Origin: Sorghum bicolor
Lineage: Eukaryota > Streptophyta > Magnoliopsida > Poales > Poaceae
Length of the DNA stretch: 64,000 nt
NCBI RefSeq assembly: GCF_000003195.3
Contig: NC_012878.2
Coordinates: forward strand, 11,663,144-11,727,143
Direction: 5' to 3'
Under the pieces are notes generated by a model. That model made no database searches. It was given only the letters and a program-made list of their open reading frames with translations, and was not told the origin of the DNA. The position numbers were made by a program, and so were the translations under genes. Numbering within the stretch: the first letter of the stretch is position 1; the number at the start of each line of letters is the position of its first letter. Below, one piece after another: positions 50,443 through 61,061 of this stretch.

Positions 50443-50724
50443 TGTTGACACCGTTTTTAGACGTCTACCCGGGGATCGGCAAAGTGTAGATCGGCAGATG
50501 GAGCAACAATGACTAGTCTGCAGGGAGGTTGCCGATGAAGGTGGTTGCCGATGAAGAGACAATTTAATTTGGCTAAGTCCAGAGGTGGTGACGTGCTCGT
50601 GCCGATGGTCAGTATTAGTGTTTGCCGATAGCCGTAACAGGGGGTCTGCTGAAGACTCTGAAGGGAAGCGTGGAGATTGTCGGTTGGTCTGCGGTGGTGT
50701 CCCGGCCGGTTACAGGGGGATAGC
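50443..50724 (+). repeat. 3' LTR of element 1, truncated by element 4
   Basis: Starts TGTTGACACCG directly after the purine tract TTGGGGGGCATG and matches the first ~281 bp of 15684-16400. It stops at GGGGGATAG(C), where the LTR of element 4 begins. The missing part should resume beyond the right window edge. Confidence 0.9.
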
Positions 50725-53700
50725 TGTGGCAGAACCCCCTAAGTGTTTGGGCCCACCGGCACCTGCCATTGTCCTAAGGACCTCTGACGGTGATGCCGGG
50801 AGTCCTCCCACTTTAGAAGTCCGATGAGCCTTACTGTGCGCTCATTCCACTGCTACCTGTGGCGTACCAAGCTGACTCGTCCTGACCACTGATAATGGTC
50901 AACAACGAGAACTGCTTCTTCTCGCCCTTACAGGATAGCAAGTGGCCACCTTAACACCAGGATCATTCGTTGCGAAGATAAAGCAGTAACTCAACGACAC
51001 AAGACCGAAATAGTATTTCAGAGTGAAACAGCGGAAGTATTACATAACATAATTTACAAAAGGAGTTCTTCCAAGTAACAGAGTGTTATTACAAGCCTGG
51101 TCCAGCGGAGCAACTTAAACTTTAGTAGAGACACAACAAATTTACAGACCTTGCCCATGGGTCACGCTCACTCTTCTTCGTCGTCAACCTCGACGACGGT
51201 AACACAACAGGGCCCGAAACAAGTCGGCTCCTGAGCTTCACCTGCAACAGGGGTGTGGAAACCCTGAGTACGGGAGTACTCAACAAGACTTATCCGACGG
51301 GAAAAGAGGAGAATTTAGGGATGCAGGCTTAGGGTAGACAAGGGGTGGCTGAGCAAGGAGCCAAAGTGTTTTGCGGAAAAGCTTACTAGTAGTGCATCCT
51401 TATTTTCAAGTTTTACCCTGAATCCCTCCCTCGCGGAGGCAGAAGAATTCGAGGATAGTCTAACTAGTTGTTCCCCACAGACGAATCCGTGAGTTCCTAA
51501 CCTTATCATTAAGTATTATTTATTGATGGTCATAGCTTCATGTCGCTATGAGTCCGGGAATTGGGATCCGAACCTCATGAGACAATTTCCCTTTTCTCAT
51601 TTTATCACTTAGTTGCATATTTAACTACGATGAGGGTCGAAGGAATTGAGTCTCCCAATCGGGGAGCAACGACGATTCGAATCGCTTAGCAATCCAGCTG
51701 GAGTTCCTAACCACCCGACATATGTAGAACCAAATCTTGCATATATCAACCCAAATCAAGCTCTCCCCAAATNNNNNNNNNNNNNNNNNNNNNNNNNNNN
51801 NNNNNNNNNNNNNNNNNNNNNNNNNNNNNNNNNNNNNNNNNNNNNNNNNNNNNNNNNNNNNNNNNNNNNNNNTGCATATTTAACTACGATGAGGGTCGAA
51901 GGAATTGAGTCTCCCAATCGGGGAGCAACGACGATTCGAATCGCTTAGCAATCCAGCTGGAGTTCCTAACCACCCGACATATGTAGAACCAAATCTTGCA
52001 TATATCAACCCAAATCAAGCTCTCCCCAAATTTGACCAGGTTCGCGGCACCCGAGAGCACAGTACTCCACCATCCTACAGCCGATCTAGATGTTTCCCGG
52101 TCATCTCAGATCCGTAAGGTGGGTACACACTACTCTCGCCATCTTTCCACTCCCAGTGCGCGAGTAGCTGTTCGCGTCGAGGGATCACAAGACCGGGCTT
52201 ACCCGTGGCAAGTGGCTAGTACTATAAATTCTCAACCCAGCAGGCCATCAACGGACCGGTCCTTAACCGACACAGTTGGAGACACTACTTTAAGACTCCA
52301 TTCTTAAAGCAAGTCCACCGACCGGTCTCAAGTTGAAACATCATTGGCCATAAGTGTATCCCACAACAACCCTTCAAACTTTCTTGTTTGAAAACCTATC
52401 TAGTAGCAGGGCTAAGCATCGCTACGCAGTTTTAAAATAAAACAGGTATCAAGGACAGGATAACAGATATCAAGGTAGTAAATGCAGCAAGTAGGTTAAC
52501 CCAATTCTCCACTACTTAATGCAGCATTTTCAATTCATAAGTGATAAAAGATTTAAAACACCAAGGAGGGGTTAATGCATCCGGGGCTTGCCTTGGTTGC
52601 AGGGCAGAGAGGGACCCTCGGAGACTTCCCAAGTCTCGGATCCGACTTCCTCGAACGAAGCACCGACCTCGGGGTTCGGTTCAATGGGCGCCCCTTCGGT
52701 CACGGACACTATACGCAAAATGATGAATGCTTATGATATGCGTGTGGCAATTATGCAAGATGGACCGAATTAAGTACAATTTGCCTATTTAATGCAATAC
52801 AGAATTGTCACTAAATAAAGTTGTTTAATAACTTAATATTTTTACCCAAGAGGTTTCATCTGTAAATTAAGTCTTTACTTAACTCATAATTATCTTACAT
52901 TAAGTAATTATTAAACCTATTTACCTTAATTAATTCTTAATTAATTACTAATGACAGTAATTAAGCATTAAGGCTAAACAATACTTAATTGCTAGAGGTC
53001 ATTAGGGTCAATGACCTCAGGTCATCACATAATCCCAAAATCACTCAACCCTAATTATGAGGATTTAAATGATCACTATTTAATTATTTTGGAATTATTA
53101 CTTAAGTGTTAAATAAGGGTTTATTAATATTCTAATCAAACATTATCCAAATGACACCAAATTTTGTGTGGAGCCAGGGAATACCACTCAGAGGCTCCCC
53201 ACAATTTTTGGTGATTTTTGGACATACAAATAAATTATTAAAATTCCTAGAAGTTTTATTTACTAATTAAAAGAGCAAATTTTTATACACTTGCAAACTG
53301 TTAGAAAACAGAACCTAATATTTTTCTTGGGTTCTACACATTTCAGGGAATTTACACAGAAATTTCCATGATTTTTGGATTACCACACAATTTATTACAC
53401 AATTTCAAACATCAAACATTTTTAAACAAAAAGGAAAAAGAGAAAGTGCACTGTGCTGCTCTGGCGGCTTGCTTGGATCCGGCCCAAGACGGCCCGCGAG
53501 CTCTCCCGCGTCGCGCGCGCGGGCGCTGCCCTCACACACGGCCGCTGACGGGCGGGTCCCGCCCGTCAGAGGCGTCTTCTTCCTCTCGCCACCGCTCCGG
53601 TGAGCATAAGCTCCGCGCCGGTGAGCTCCCGGCTTCCGCAGCGAGGCGCGCTAGCTTCCCCGGTCCCTCGCGCACCCGTAGACCCCCTTTACACCCGCTC

Positions 53701-55040
53701 TATCTTGCCCTAGCCTCCGCGACCACGGGCACGGCGGACGGCCGCTTCGGCCGAGCAAACGCCGGCCGCCCCAGGCGAGTAGAGTGCGAATTGAGCAACG
53801 CAAAAGTTTCGGTGGCTCACCGCGGTTCTAGTGGAGCAAGAATCGGCAGTGGAAAGGCGTGGAGCGAAGCTGGCCACGGTGGAGGTGCTTGCGGCGGCTC
53901 TCCGGCCGGAGTTGGAGAAGAGCAGTTCGGTGGAGGGCTCTGGTGGGTTAGCGCTTGCGCTTGGGGGTGCAATCGGTGGTGGGGCTCAAGGCGGAGCTGC
54001 TGGGGTGCTCAAGTAGCTTGGAACGGCAACGGGTGAGGCGAATTTTGCGGTGGCGCGGGCGTAGCTCGTCGGCGTCGGGGTTCAGGGAAAGAAGAAAATT
54101 TTCCACGGCGGCTCAGGCTTTATCCTTGCATCCTTGAACCGGCACTGGATGAGGACATCCGCGCGAGGCACGGCAGCAAGCAGCTGCGTGGCCAGGCGCG
54201 TGGCGTCGCGCGCGGAGGCGGCTCTGCCCCGGCGGCAGAGCACCCCCCCTGCCCGACCACTGTAGCTGTGCATATCCACTCAGTTTGGTTTTTTGTAAAA
54301 TTCGCCCAAAATTTGAACTGAGCACAAAATTCGTCCAAAACAAAAGTTGTGCACAATTTCATAAGCTACAAAACATATTTTGGTGACCAGAGCTGATTTT
54401 GAGTGTAACAGGGTGAATTTGGCCAAACAGTTTGAAAATCAAACTTAAATCAAAGAAATTTCAAATTTTTGAATTGGGGCAAAACAGAATTTCCAAAATT
54501 ACTTTTGATTTTGTATAACAACTTGAAAAACTCCCAACATGAAAGTTGCTCAACTTTTTGTTCTCTACATCTTTCATGTTGACCACTTTTCAAAATTCCA
54601 AATGGATTTTGAATTGGGGGTTTAAGTTGGAAAAGGGGACACTTTCTGGAAATCTGCATTTTCAAAATTACTTTGAATTTTGTATTGAAACTTCAAAAAC
54701 TCAAAACACCAAAGTTGTACATCTTTCCAGGATCTACAACTTTGCTTTTGAACTCAACCTCAAATTTTGCTTAGTTTTTGAATTGCACAAAAGGGGGCAG
54801 TTTTAGGGTTCAAAATCAGGGTTTCCCCCCTTAGCTCTTCGGAAATCTTTCACCCTAGGGTTTTAGCATCCAACACAAGCATCCCAACACAATGTAAGCA
54901 CACTTTAATTTCCTAAGCACAAGCAATAAAATGAAACTCGTTTTAAGTTAATGCATACTAAGGTGCTTTAACAATTATGCTTTACAATGCTTATGATGAC
55001 ATGATCCATTTTCAGTAACCGTAACATCAGGGATGTTACA
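50725..55040 (-). repeat. 3' LTR of element 4, containing an assembly gap
   Basis: Reads TGTAACATCCCTGATG ... GGTTCTGCCACA on the minus strand. Removing the 100 N and one copy of a 160 bp duplication beside it leaves about 4056 bp, matching the other LTR. It includes a very GC-rich stretch (53440-54250) and an AT-rich part with diverged repeats around CAAAGTTGTACATCTTTCC-like blocks (54480-54800). ORFs inside are Arg/Ala-rich by-products and appear in both LTRs. Confidence 0.92.
51773..51872. other. Assembly gap (100 N) with duplicated flanks
   Basis: Exactly 100 N. The ~160 bp before the gap (51613-51772, TGCATATTTAACTACG ... CCCCAAAT) is repeated right after it (51873-52032). The other LTR has this stretch once (61952-62110). 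The duplication is most likely an assembly artefact. Confidence 0.95.
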
Positions 55041-55055
55041 GCCCTTCCCCCTTAA
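55041..55055 (-). other. Polypurine tract of element 4
   Basis: Minus strand TTAAGGGGGAAGGGC ends at the LTR start, preceded by a CTCGGGGACGAGATTT box. It primes plus-strand synthesis. Confidence 0.75.
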
Positions 55056-55244
55056 AGAAATCTCGTCCCCGAGATTTAAAACCTTAGGGTAAGTAATGGA
55101 AAAGGAAATTTGTCAAAACTCTTTCATCTTCAACTTTTCCATAAGGCAAGGAATTGGGGAAAATACTTCATTATATGTATATATGTACATTAAGTACATA
55201 GCTTTGGTAACTCTTTTTCTTCACTGGAGTACATTCTCTGATTA

Positions 55245-58200
55245 TCATATGCTATCCTGAAGGGAAGCATGGAATTCCGGAAAATTCTCTAACAAGTAAT
55301 CTTCAGATTCCCAGGTAGCTTCTTCTTCAGAGTGCTGGCTCCATTGTACTTTATACCATTTAGTGGTCGTCCTTCGAGTAACTCTAGCTTTTTGATCCAG
55401 TACTCGGATAGGATATTCCGAATAAGTTAGATCTGGTTCAAGCTTTACATCTTCAATATCTTGAACTCGATCTGGTACCCGAAGACACTTTTTCAGTTGA
55501 GACACATGGAACACATTATGTACCCCAGATAATCGTTCGGGCAGTTTAAGGCGGTAAGCGACTTGCCCACATCGGTCAATAATTGGATATGGACCAATGT
55601 AACGAGGCGCTAACTTGCCTTTAACACCAAAACGATTTACTCCTTTCATTGGGGATACTTTCAAATACACATGATCACCTTTGGCGAACTTTAATGGTCG
55701 ACGTCTTTTATCAGCGTAACTTTTCTGTCGGGACTGAGCAACTTTCAAATTATTTTGAATTTGTTTCACTTTGTTCTCAGTCTCTTTCACTAAGTCAACT
55801 CCGAAGAACCATCTTTCTCCAGGTCCTGACCAGTGTAACGGAGTTCGACATCGGCGACCATATAGTGCCTCAAAGGGAGCCATCTTGATACTCTCTTGAT
55901 AGCTATTATTGTAGGAAAATTCTGCTAGAGGCAAGCAGTCATCCCACTTATCTGGAAAATTCAGGGCACAAGATCTTAATAGATCTTCTAGGGTTTGATT
56001 TACCCTTTCCGTTTGCCCACCAGTTTGAGGGTGGTAGGCTGTGCTGTATAAAAGCTTAGTGCCCAAGGACTCATGTAAACATTTCCAGAATTGGGAGACA
56101 AATTGTGTGCCTCTATCTGACACTATTGTCTTTGGCACTCCATGCAGACTTAAGATACGGTCGAAATAAATCTTAGCATAGGTGGAGGCAGGATACAATA
56201 GCTTTACTGGCAGAAAATGTGCTGTTTTGGTGAGACGATCTACTATGACCCAAATGGAATCAAAGCCCTTGGCCGTTTTGGGCAATCCTACTATGAAATC
56301 CATACTTATGTCATCCCATTTCCATGCGGGGATAGGCAAAGGTTGCAACTCCCCAGCGGATTTGAGATGAATGGCTTTAACTTTTCGACAGGTGTCACAC
56401 TGGGCCACATAGCGAGCTATTTCTATCTTCATTTTTGTCCACCAAAACCTTTGCTTCAGGTCCTGATACATCTTATTGCTTCCCGGATGAATAGAATACC
56501 TCGTGGTATGAGCTTCATCTAGGATTTGCTGACGTAGCTCAGGTACCTTTGGAACCACTAACCGGTTCTTGAACCAGATTACTCCCGCCTCATCCACCTT
56601 AAAGTCTGTGAGTGCTCTATTAGAAATCTTCTCTTTAAGATGTCTCATGCCTTTGTTTTCTTTTTGTGCCTTTATGATTTGAGCCTCGAGATTGAAATCA
56701 ATCTTTAAATTGGAAAGGCTTCCTTGGGAAATCATTTCTATTCCCAAGTTCTCTAGCTCTTGGCACAAAGTTATATCCCTAGGCTTCACTGTTAAGCAAT
56801 TACAGTGAGCCTTACGACTGAGGGCATCCGCTACTACATTTGCCTTGCCAGGGTGATAATGCACCTCAAGGTCGTAATCTTTAATTAGTTCTAGCCACCT
56901 TCGCTGGCGCATATTAAGCTCAGCTTGAGTAAAGATATACTTCAAGCTTTTGTGATCTGTATATAGATGACATGTGTTTCCCAACAAATAATGACGCCAG
57001 ATTTTTAATGCATGTACCACGGCGGCTAGTTCGAGGTCATGGGTCGGGTAACTCTCTTCATGAGGTTTGAGTTGCCTGGAAGCATATGCAATTACGCGAC
57101 CCTCCTGCATCAGCACACAGCCTAACCCGATTCCTGATGCGTCACAATATACATCAAAGGGTTTTTCAATATCTGGCTGGGCTAAGACAGGTGCAGTTGT
57201 CAACAACCTTTTCAGAGTCTGAAAAGCTTGCTCACATTGGGGTGACCAAACAAATTTTGTTTGACTTTTGAGCAAGGTTGTGATCGGTTTGGCGACTCTG
57301 GAAAAGTCTGGGATAAAACGACGGTAATATCCCGCCATGCCCAGAAAACTACGGACCTGATGCACCGTAGTCGGGGGTTTCCACTTCAACACATCTTTTA
57401 CCTTGCCTGGGTCTACAGCGACTCCTTCCGCTGATAATACATGACCCAGGAAATGAACCTTGTCCAGCCAGAACTCACATTTGCTGAACTTGGCATAAAG
57501 CTGGTGCTCCCTGAGGCGGGTCAGCACGATTCTCAAGTGTTCAGCATGTTCCTTCTTAGTTTTGGAGTAAATCAAGATGTCATCGATAAAGACGACCACA
57601 AATTTGTCTAGTTCTGGCATGAAGACAGAGTTCATCAAGTACATAAAATGGGCCGGTGCGTTAGTCAACCCAAAGGACATCACCAAGTATTCATACAACC
57701 CGTAACGGGTTGTGAAAGCAGTTTTGGGCACATCTTCCGGCCTAATTTTAATTTGATGGTACCCTGATCTCAAGTCAATTTTTGAGAACACTTTGGCCCC
57801 AGCTAACTGATCAAACAGTAAGTCAATACGGGGCAATGGGTACTTATTCTTAATCGTCACCTCATTTAGAGGACGATAGTCGACGCACAGCCTTAATGTC
57901 TGATCTTTCTTCTTCACAAACAAGGCTGGGCAACCCCATGGAGAAGAACTGGGCTGAATAAAACCCTTCTGTAACAATTCTTGTAATTGGGTTTTTAATT
58001 CGGCCAGCTCTTTCGGTGCCATTCTGTAGGCCCTTCGAGATATTGGGGCCGTTCCCGGTTTCAATTCTATACTGAATTGTACATCCCGGTCCGGAGGCAG
58101 ACCTGGTAAGTCTTCAGGAAATACATCCGGGAAATCTCGAACTACCGGGATATCTTTAACTTCAGATACATTAGCGGCATGAACTTGCCCAATTGTTCGT

Positions 58201-59777
58201 TTGGGAGTAACTAATTGGATTAGCAAATAAGAACTCTCATTGGGCAATGGGATTTTAATGGTTCGGTGCAAAGTGTCTAGCACAACCCCTCGTTGCGCCA
58301 TCCAGTTCATGCCTAAGATAACATCAATTTCTTGGTCCTTAAGAACAATCATGTTAGTAGGAAAATTGTGCCCACCAAATTCGATGGGTACTTGGTGAAC
58401 CATTTCTTTAGACATCAGCCGTCCTCCTGGCGACTGTATATAAAAATGATCTTGTGTTTCCCCAATGGGTATGCCATGCTTTAACACAAAGGTGCGATTA
58501 ATAAATGTATGGGATGCACCAGAATCGAAGAGCATTAAAGCAGGATGCTTTGCAACAGGAAACGTACCCATCATCACTGGTTCACCCTCTGGAATTGTCT
58601 CCACTTCAGTATGGAAGACTTGCCCTGTCTTCTTTACCGGTCTACCTTTCTGTACCTGTTGCCCTTTTTGAGCCCCAGTCCTGAATTGACTCGGCTGGGG
58701 TTGGCCCGTAGGTGGCCTGGGAAAGGTAGGGTTGGTTTGACGAGGAAAAGGGCACTCTTTAGAGAAATGCCCAGGTTTACCACAATTGAAGCAAGGGTAA
58801 TTGTGGCTGGGCGGAGCAGTAGGGCGAACACCCGGGGCGTTCGGCTGGCATGGTGCAAAAGCGATGGCAGTAGGTCGAGAATATACCTGCTGCCCAGGTC
58901 TGTACTGTGGAGGGGAGAAAGGACCACGATAAGGTGACGGCGCTTGGAAACGTCCGTGGCCCTGTGGATGATAAATAATCCTCTGGCGCTTTTGTCCGCG
59001 ACCAGAGAAAGAAGAGGAAGCAGCCTTCTTCTTGGCTTCCTTATGTTTCCTATTCTTTTCCTCTGAGGCGATAGCAATATTTACCGCCTCATAGAAAGTA
59101 ACATTTTGGCAAGTGGTCATCATGGTCTGAAGTTTAGTATTTAGACCACGCATGAAACAGGCTTTCCTCTTTCTGTCAGTGTTCACATGATCCGTGGCAT
59201 ATTGAGAAAGATGATTGAACCTCGCCACGTATTCCATAACACTCTTGTCGCCTTGCTGCAAGGCGAGAAACTCTTCGGCCTTCATGGCCATGAGCCCTTC
59301 GGGGATATAGTGGGCGCGAAATGCGTCCCTAAACTCGGTCCAGGTAACTTGGTGTCCGGGAGCTTGAATAGCTAAGAAGTTCTCCCACCAAGCACCTGCA
59401 GCTCCCCGAAGCTGCTGGGCTGCAAATAAGGGTTTCTGAGTTTCTGAACACTGAATTAAACTAAACTTATGCTCCATAGTTCGGAGCCAGTCATCCGCTT
59501 CTAAAGGCTCATCGGCCTTAGTGAACACCGGGGGCCTGGTCTCGGTGAAATCTACATACCGAGCCTCTCCGTCCCCGTTGCGCGGTGCCCTGAAGTTTGA
59601 AGCAGGGTGTGTTTGACGCTGTGCTAGCTCGCGCAGCAAGCGAGCATTGTCAGTTGTGGCACTTAGCAGGACAGCAATGGCGTCAGCCAAAGAAGGTGGA
59701 GCAGGTGGAGGGTTGGGGATATCATCCCCTCCCTGGGATGTCCCAGCTCCATCGGATCCGCGAGTACGCATCGGCAT
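55245..59777 (-). CDS. gag-pol: gag-pol polyprotein of element 4 with chromodomain
   Basis: One unbroken frame of 1510 codons. Gag is at about 75-240, with CCHC zinc knuckle [14 protein letters not shown] at 329-342. Protease follows with D418-S-G-A, then RT (about 590-790) with FIDD at 730-733. RNase H has D879, E916, D941 and D984. The integrase has H1090/H1097/C1127/C1130 and the D1160, D1221, E1257 triad. A chromodomain-like end ([20 protein letters not shown], about 1470-1490) is of the divergent type that lacks some aromatic-cage residues. The lineage is Tekay-like chromovirus. Splice-acceptor-like CTTGTAACAG directly precedes the ATG, so gag-pol may be translated from a spliced RNA. 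No defect seen. Confidence 0.95.
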   Translation of the reverse strand: MPMRTRGSDGAGTSQGGDDIPNPPPAPPSLADAIAVLLSATTDNARLLRELAQRQTHPASNFRAPRNGDGEARYVDFTETRPPVFTKADEPLEADDWLRTMEHKFSLIQCSETQKPLFAAQQLRGAAGAWWENFLAIQAPGHQVTWTEFRDAFRAHYIPEGLMAMKAEEFLALQQGDKSVMEYVARFNHLSQYATDHVNTDRKRKACFMRGLNTKLQTMMTTCQNVTFYEAVNIAIASEEKNRKHKEAKKKAASSSFSGRGQKRQRIIYHPQGHGRFQAPSPYRGPFSPPQYRPGQQVYSRPTAIAFAPCQPNAPGVRPTAPPSHNYPCFNCGKPGHFSKECPFPRQTNPTFPRPPTGQPQPSQFRTGAQKGQQVQKGRPVKKTGQVFHTEVETIPEGEPVMMGTFPVAKHPALMLFDSGASHTFINRTFVLKHGIPIGETQDHFYIQSPGGRLMSKEMVHQVPIEFGGHNFPTNMIVLKDQEIDVILGMNWMAQRGVVLDTLHRTIKIPLPNESSYLLIQLVTPKRTIGQVHAANVSEVKDIPVVRDFPDVFPEDLPGLPPDRDVQFSIELKPGTAPISRRAYRMAPKELAELKTQLQELLQKGFIQPSSSPWGCPALFVKKKDQTLRLCVDYRPLNEVTIKNKYPLPRIDLLFDQLAGAKVFSKIDLRSGYHQIKIRPEDVPKTAFTTRYGLYEYLVMSFGLTNAPAHFMYLMNSVFMPELDKFVVVFIDDILIYSKTKKEHAEHLRIVLTRLREHQLYAKFSKCEFWLDKVHFLGHVLSAEGVAVDPGKVKDVLKWKPPTTVHQVRSFLGMAGYYRRFIPDFSRVAKPITTLLKSQTKFVWSPQCEQAFQTLKRLLTTAPVLAQPDIEKPFDVYCDASGIGLGCVLMQEGRVIAYASRQLKPHEESYPTHDLELAAVVHALKIWRHYLLGNTCHLYTDHKSLKYIFTQAELNMRQRRWLELIKDYDLEVHYHPGKANVVADALSRKAHCNCLTVKPRDITLCQELENLGIEMISQGSLSNLKIDFNLEAQIIKAQKENKGMRHLKEKISNRALTDFKVDEAGVIWFKNRLVVPKVPELRQQILDEAHTTRYSIHPGSNKMYQDLKQRFWWTKMKIEIARYVAQCDTCRKVKAIHLKSAGELQPLPIPAWKWDDISMDFIVGLPKTAKGFDSIWVIVDRLTKTAHFLPVKLLYPASTYAKIYFDRILSLHGVPKTIVSDRGTQFVSQFWKCLHESLGTKLLYSTAYHPQTGGQTERVNQTLEDLLRSCALNFPDKWDDCLPLAEFSYNNSYQESIKMAPFEALYGRRCRTPLHWSGPGERWFFGVDLVKETENKVKQIQNNLKVAQSRQKSYADKRRRPLKFAKGDHVYLKVSPMKGVNRFGVKGKLAPRYIGPYPIIDRCGQVAYRLKLPERLSGVHNVFHVSQLKKCLRVPDRVQDIEDVKLEPDLTYSEYPIRVLDQKARVTRRTTTKWYKVQWSQHSEEEATWESEDYLLENFPEFHASLQDSI

Positions 59778-59984
59778 CTGTTACAAGAATCGTAGATACC
59801 TGTTACCATGTAGAATTCATAACACAGAACATATCTTACATTCACTTATTAAACATTAGTTAGATACACACCAAGAGTAAACAAGTTCAACTTCTCAAAC
59901 CGAACGAAAACTTATATTACAAACCCGAACCCCACTACGGCAAGCTAAGACCCCTACAACGACGTTGCCCTCGGTTTCACCGAA
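59778..59984 (-). other. Spacer between extra ORF and gag-pol of element 4
   Basis: About 207 bp non-coding, T-rich on the minus strand, ending in a 3' splice-site-like CTTGTAACAG before the gag ATG. It may contain an intron end. Confidence 0.4.
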
Positions 59985-60689
59985 CTAATCGGTGTGGCCA
60001 GAGCTGTAGCCCGGGTCGTTGTTGCCATCATCTTGATTACCCCCTGGGTTGTGGTCATCGGGGTCGGACTCCTCTTCATCACTGAGGCCGGGATCGGGTT
60101 CTCCATCGTCTGCCAACTCGCCATCCGTATCCATTTCTCCTTCGCCGGGAGGTGGGTGGAGTTGATGATACAGATCAAATGCAATATCACGATATTGCAT
60201 AGCTAGGTCGTTGACTGTATCTAAATGATATGCCAGCTCCAGTTTCTCCAGCTGGAGCTGGTCCTCTCGTTGCCACGCGACATCCCGTTGTGCGGTGACC
60301 GTGGCCGCCATCTTCACATACAAATCCTTGAGATACCTTGCCTTGCCCAACTTTGCGTTCATCCTAGTTAGCTCATGCCTATGGGTGCTCCTAGCTTCTT
60401 CCTCTCGAGCAACGGCTGCATTCCGCTCCTCCACCATCCGGGACAACATAGCTTCACAATTTTCTGTAGCTTGTTTTTCTTTGGCCAGTTGAGCTTTGAG
60501 TTTGCCAATCTCCATAACATTGTACATTCTCTCTCTCATCACCTCAGTCAACTCGGCGGACAGCCTGTCCACCTCCTGCTGAGGCGGGGTACGGCTACTA
60601 CTGGCTTGATCACTACGTGGAGCTAGCTGATGTCGGGGAACTCCTTTTGGACCCGTCCGCTTACGCGGGGTCTGCTTCTGACGAGCCAT
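59985..60689 (-). CDS. Extra ORF upstream of gag: histone H3 tail-like N-terminus, coiled coil, acidic tail
   Basis: 234 residues, sense to the element, between the primer site and gag. The first residues MARQKQTPRKRTGPKG align with the H3 tail MARTKQTARKSTGGKA, and the next block PRHQLAPR aligns with PRKQLATK. Counting both, 16 of 25 aligned residues are identical, with one 1-residue gap. Positions equivalent to H3 R2, K4, R8, K9, T11, K14, R17, Q19, L20 and A21 are kept; S10 is Arg and K18 is His. Residues about 39-175 form a long Glu/Arg/Leu coiled coil, and about 183-223 are Asp/Glu-rich. There is no histone fold. ATG 60689 follows CTCTACAGG, a 3' splice-site-like sequence. Possible roles (binding readers or writers of H3 marks, targeting, chaperone-like contacts) are inference only. 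The frame is intact, and the nearby gag-pol is intact too. Confidence 0.85.
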   Translation of the reverse strand: MARQKQTPRKRTGPKGVPRHQLAPRSDQASSSRTPPQQEVDRLSAELTEVMRERMYNVMEIGKLKAQLAKEKQATENCEAMLSRMVEERNAAVAREEEARSTHRHELTRMNAKLGKARYLKDLYVKMAATVTAQRDVAWQREDQLQLEKLELAYHLDTVNDLAMQYRDIAFDLYHQLHPPPGEGEMDTDGELADDGEPDPGLSDEEESDPDDHNPGGNQDDGNNDPGYSSGHTD

Positions 60690-61047
60690 CCTGTAGAGGG
60701 TAAGTTTAGATTAGTAAGAGAGACCTTAAAGGTTAGCAAGAATAGGATTGATTCTATTCGCCCAACCCAAACAAGGAGGAAGGAACTTAATCAGTTAATA
60801 CATTATGATGCATGCACGAACTTACGATTCCTACTAACAATTCGTAACGATATTACTTTCGCTTTTACAACATAGGGCAATACTTTAGGTTGCTCCTCCA
60901 AACCACTTCAAAAATTCTAAGAAAGCCTATAGACAGGGGTAGGTTAGGACTAAGCACTTGGACTCAAAATAGGCAGGTTCATAGTATTAGTTTCAAACGA
61001 ATTTTTGAAGTTTTTCAAAGGGTTCAGCAGTCATCTTAGCAACGAAT
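60690..61047 (-). other. 5' leader of element 4
   Basis: About 358 bp between the primer site and the H3-like ORF. No ORF stands out. It ends in CTTACCCTCTACAG, a good 3' splice-site consensus, so the ORF may be reached by splicing from the LTR leader. Confidence 0.5.
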
Positions 61048-61059
61048 GCTCTGATACCA
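61048..61059 (-). other. Primer binding site (initiator-Met tRNA type), element 4
   Basis: TGGTATCAGAGC on the minus strand, two bases after the 5' LTR end (GGTTCTGCCACA). It is the same primer site as in element 0. Confidence 0.92.
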
Positions 61060-61061
61060 GC

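Larger units (their letters stand above)
15684..50724 (+). mobile_element. Element 1: Tat-lineage Ty3/gypsy retrotransposon, heavily nested, 3' LTR runs off window
   Basis: Order on the plus strand: 5' LTR (15684-16400), primer site, gag-protease, RT-RNase H, [element 2 inserted], integrase, antisense PMD gene [solo LTR and Athila-like element inserted], purine tract, 3' LTR (50443-50724) cut by element 4. The dual RNase H region and the integrase sequence place it in the Tat lineage. Coding frames are broken by many stops and frameshifts, so this copy is dead. The flank before the 5' LTR is gacga. The right target duplication lies off-window beyond element 4. Confidence 0.88.

Noticed and set aside
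51646..51948. ORF running through the N block
   Set aside because: It depends on unknown bases and on the suspected duplicated assembly segment.
53368..54036. 222-codon Arg/Ala/Gly-rich ORF
   Set aside because: It is part of the GC-rich LTR of element 4 and is repeated in the sister LTR; composition-driven.
58465..58937. ORFs opposite to the element 4 polyprotein
   Set aside because: They are shadows of the 1510-codon gag-pol frame on the other strand.
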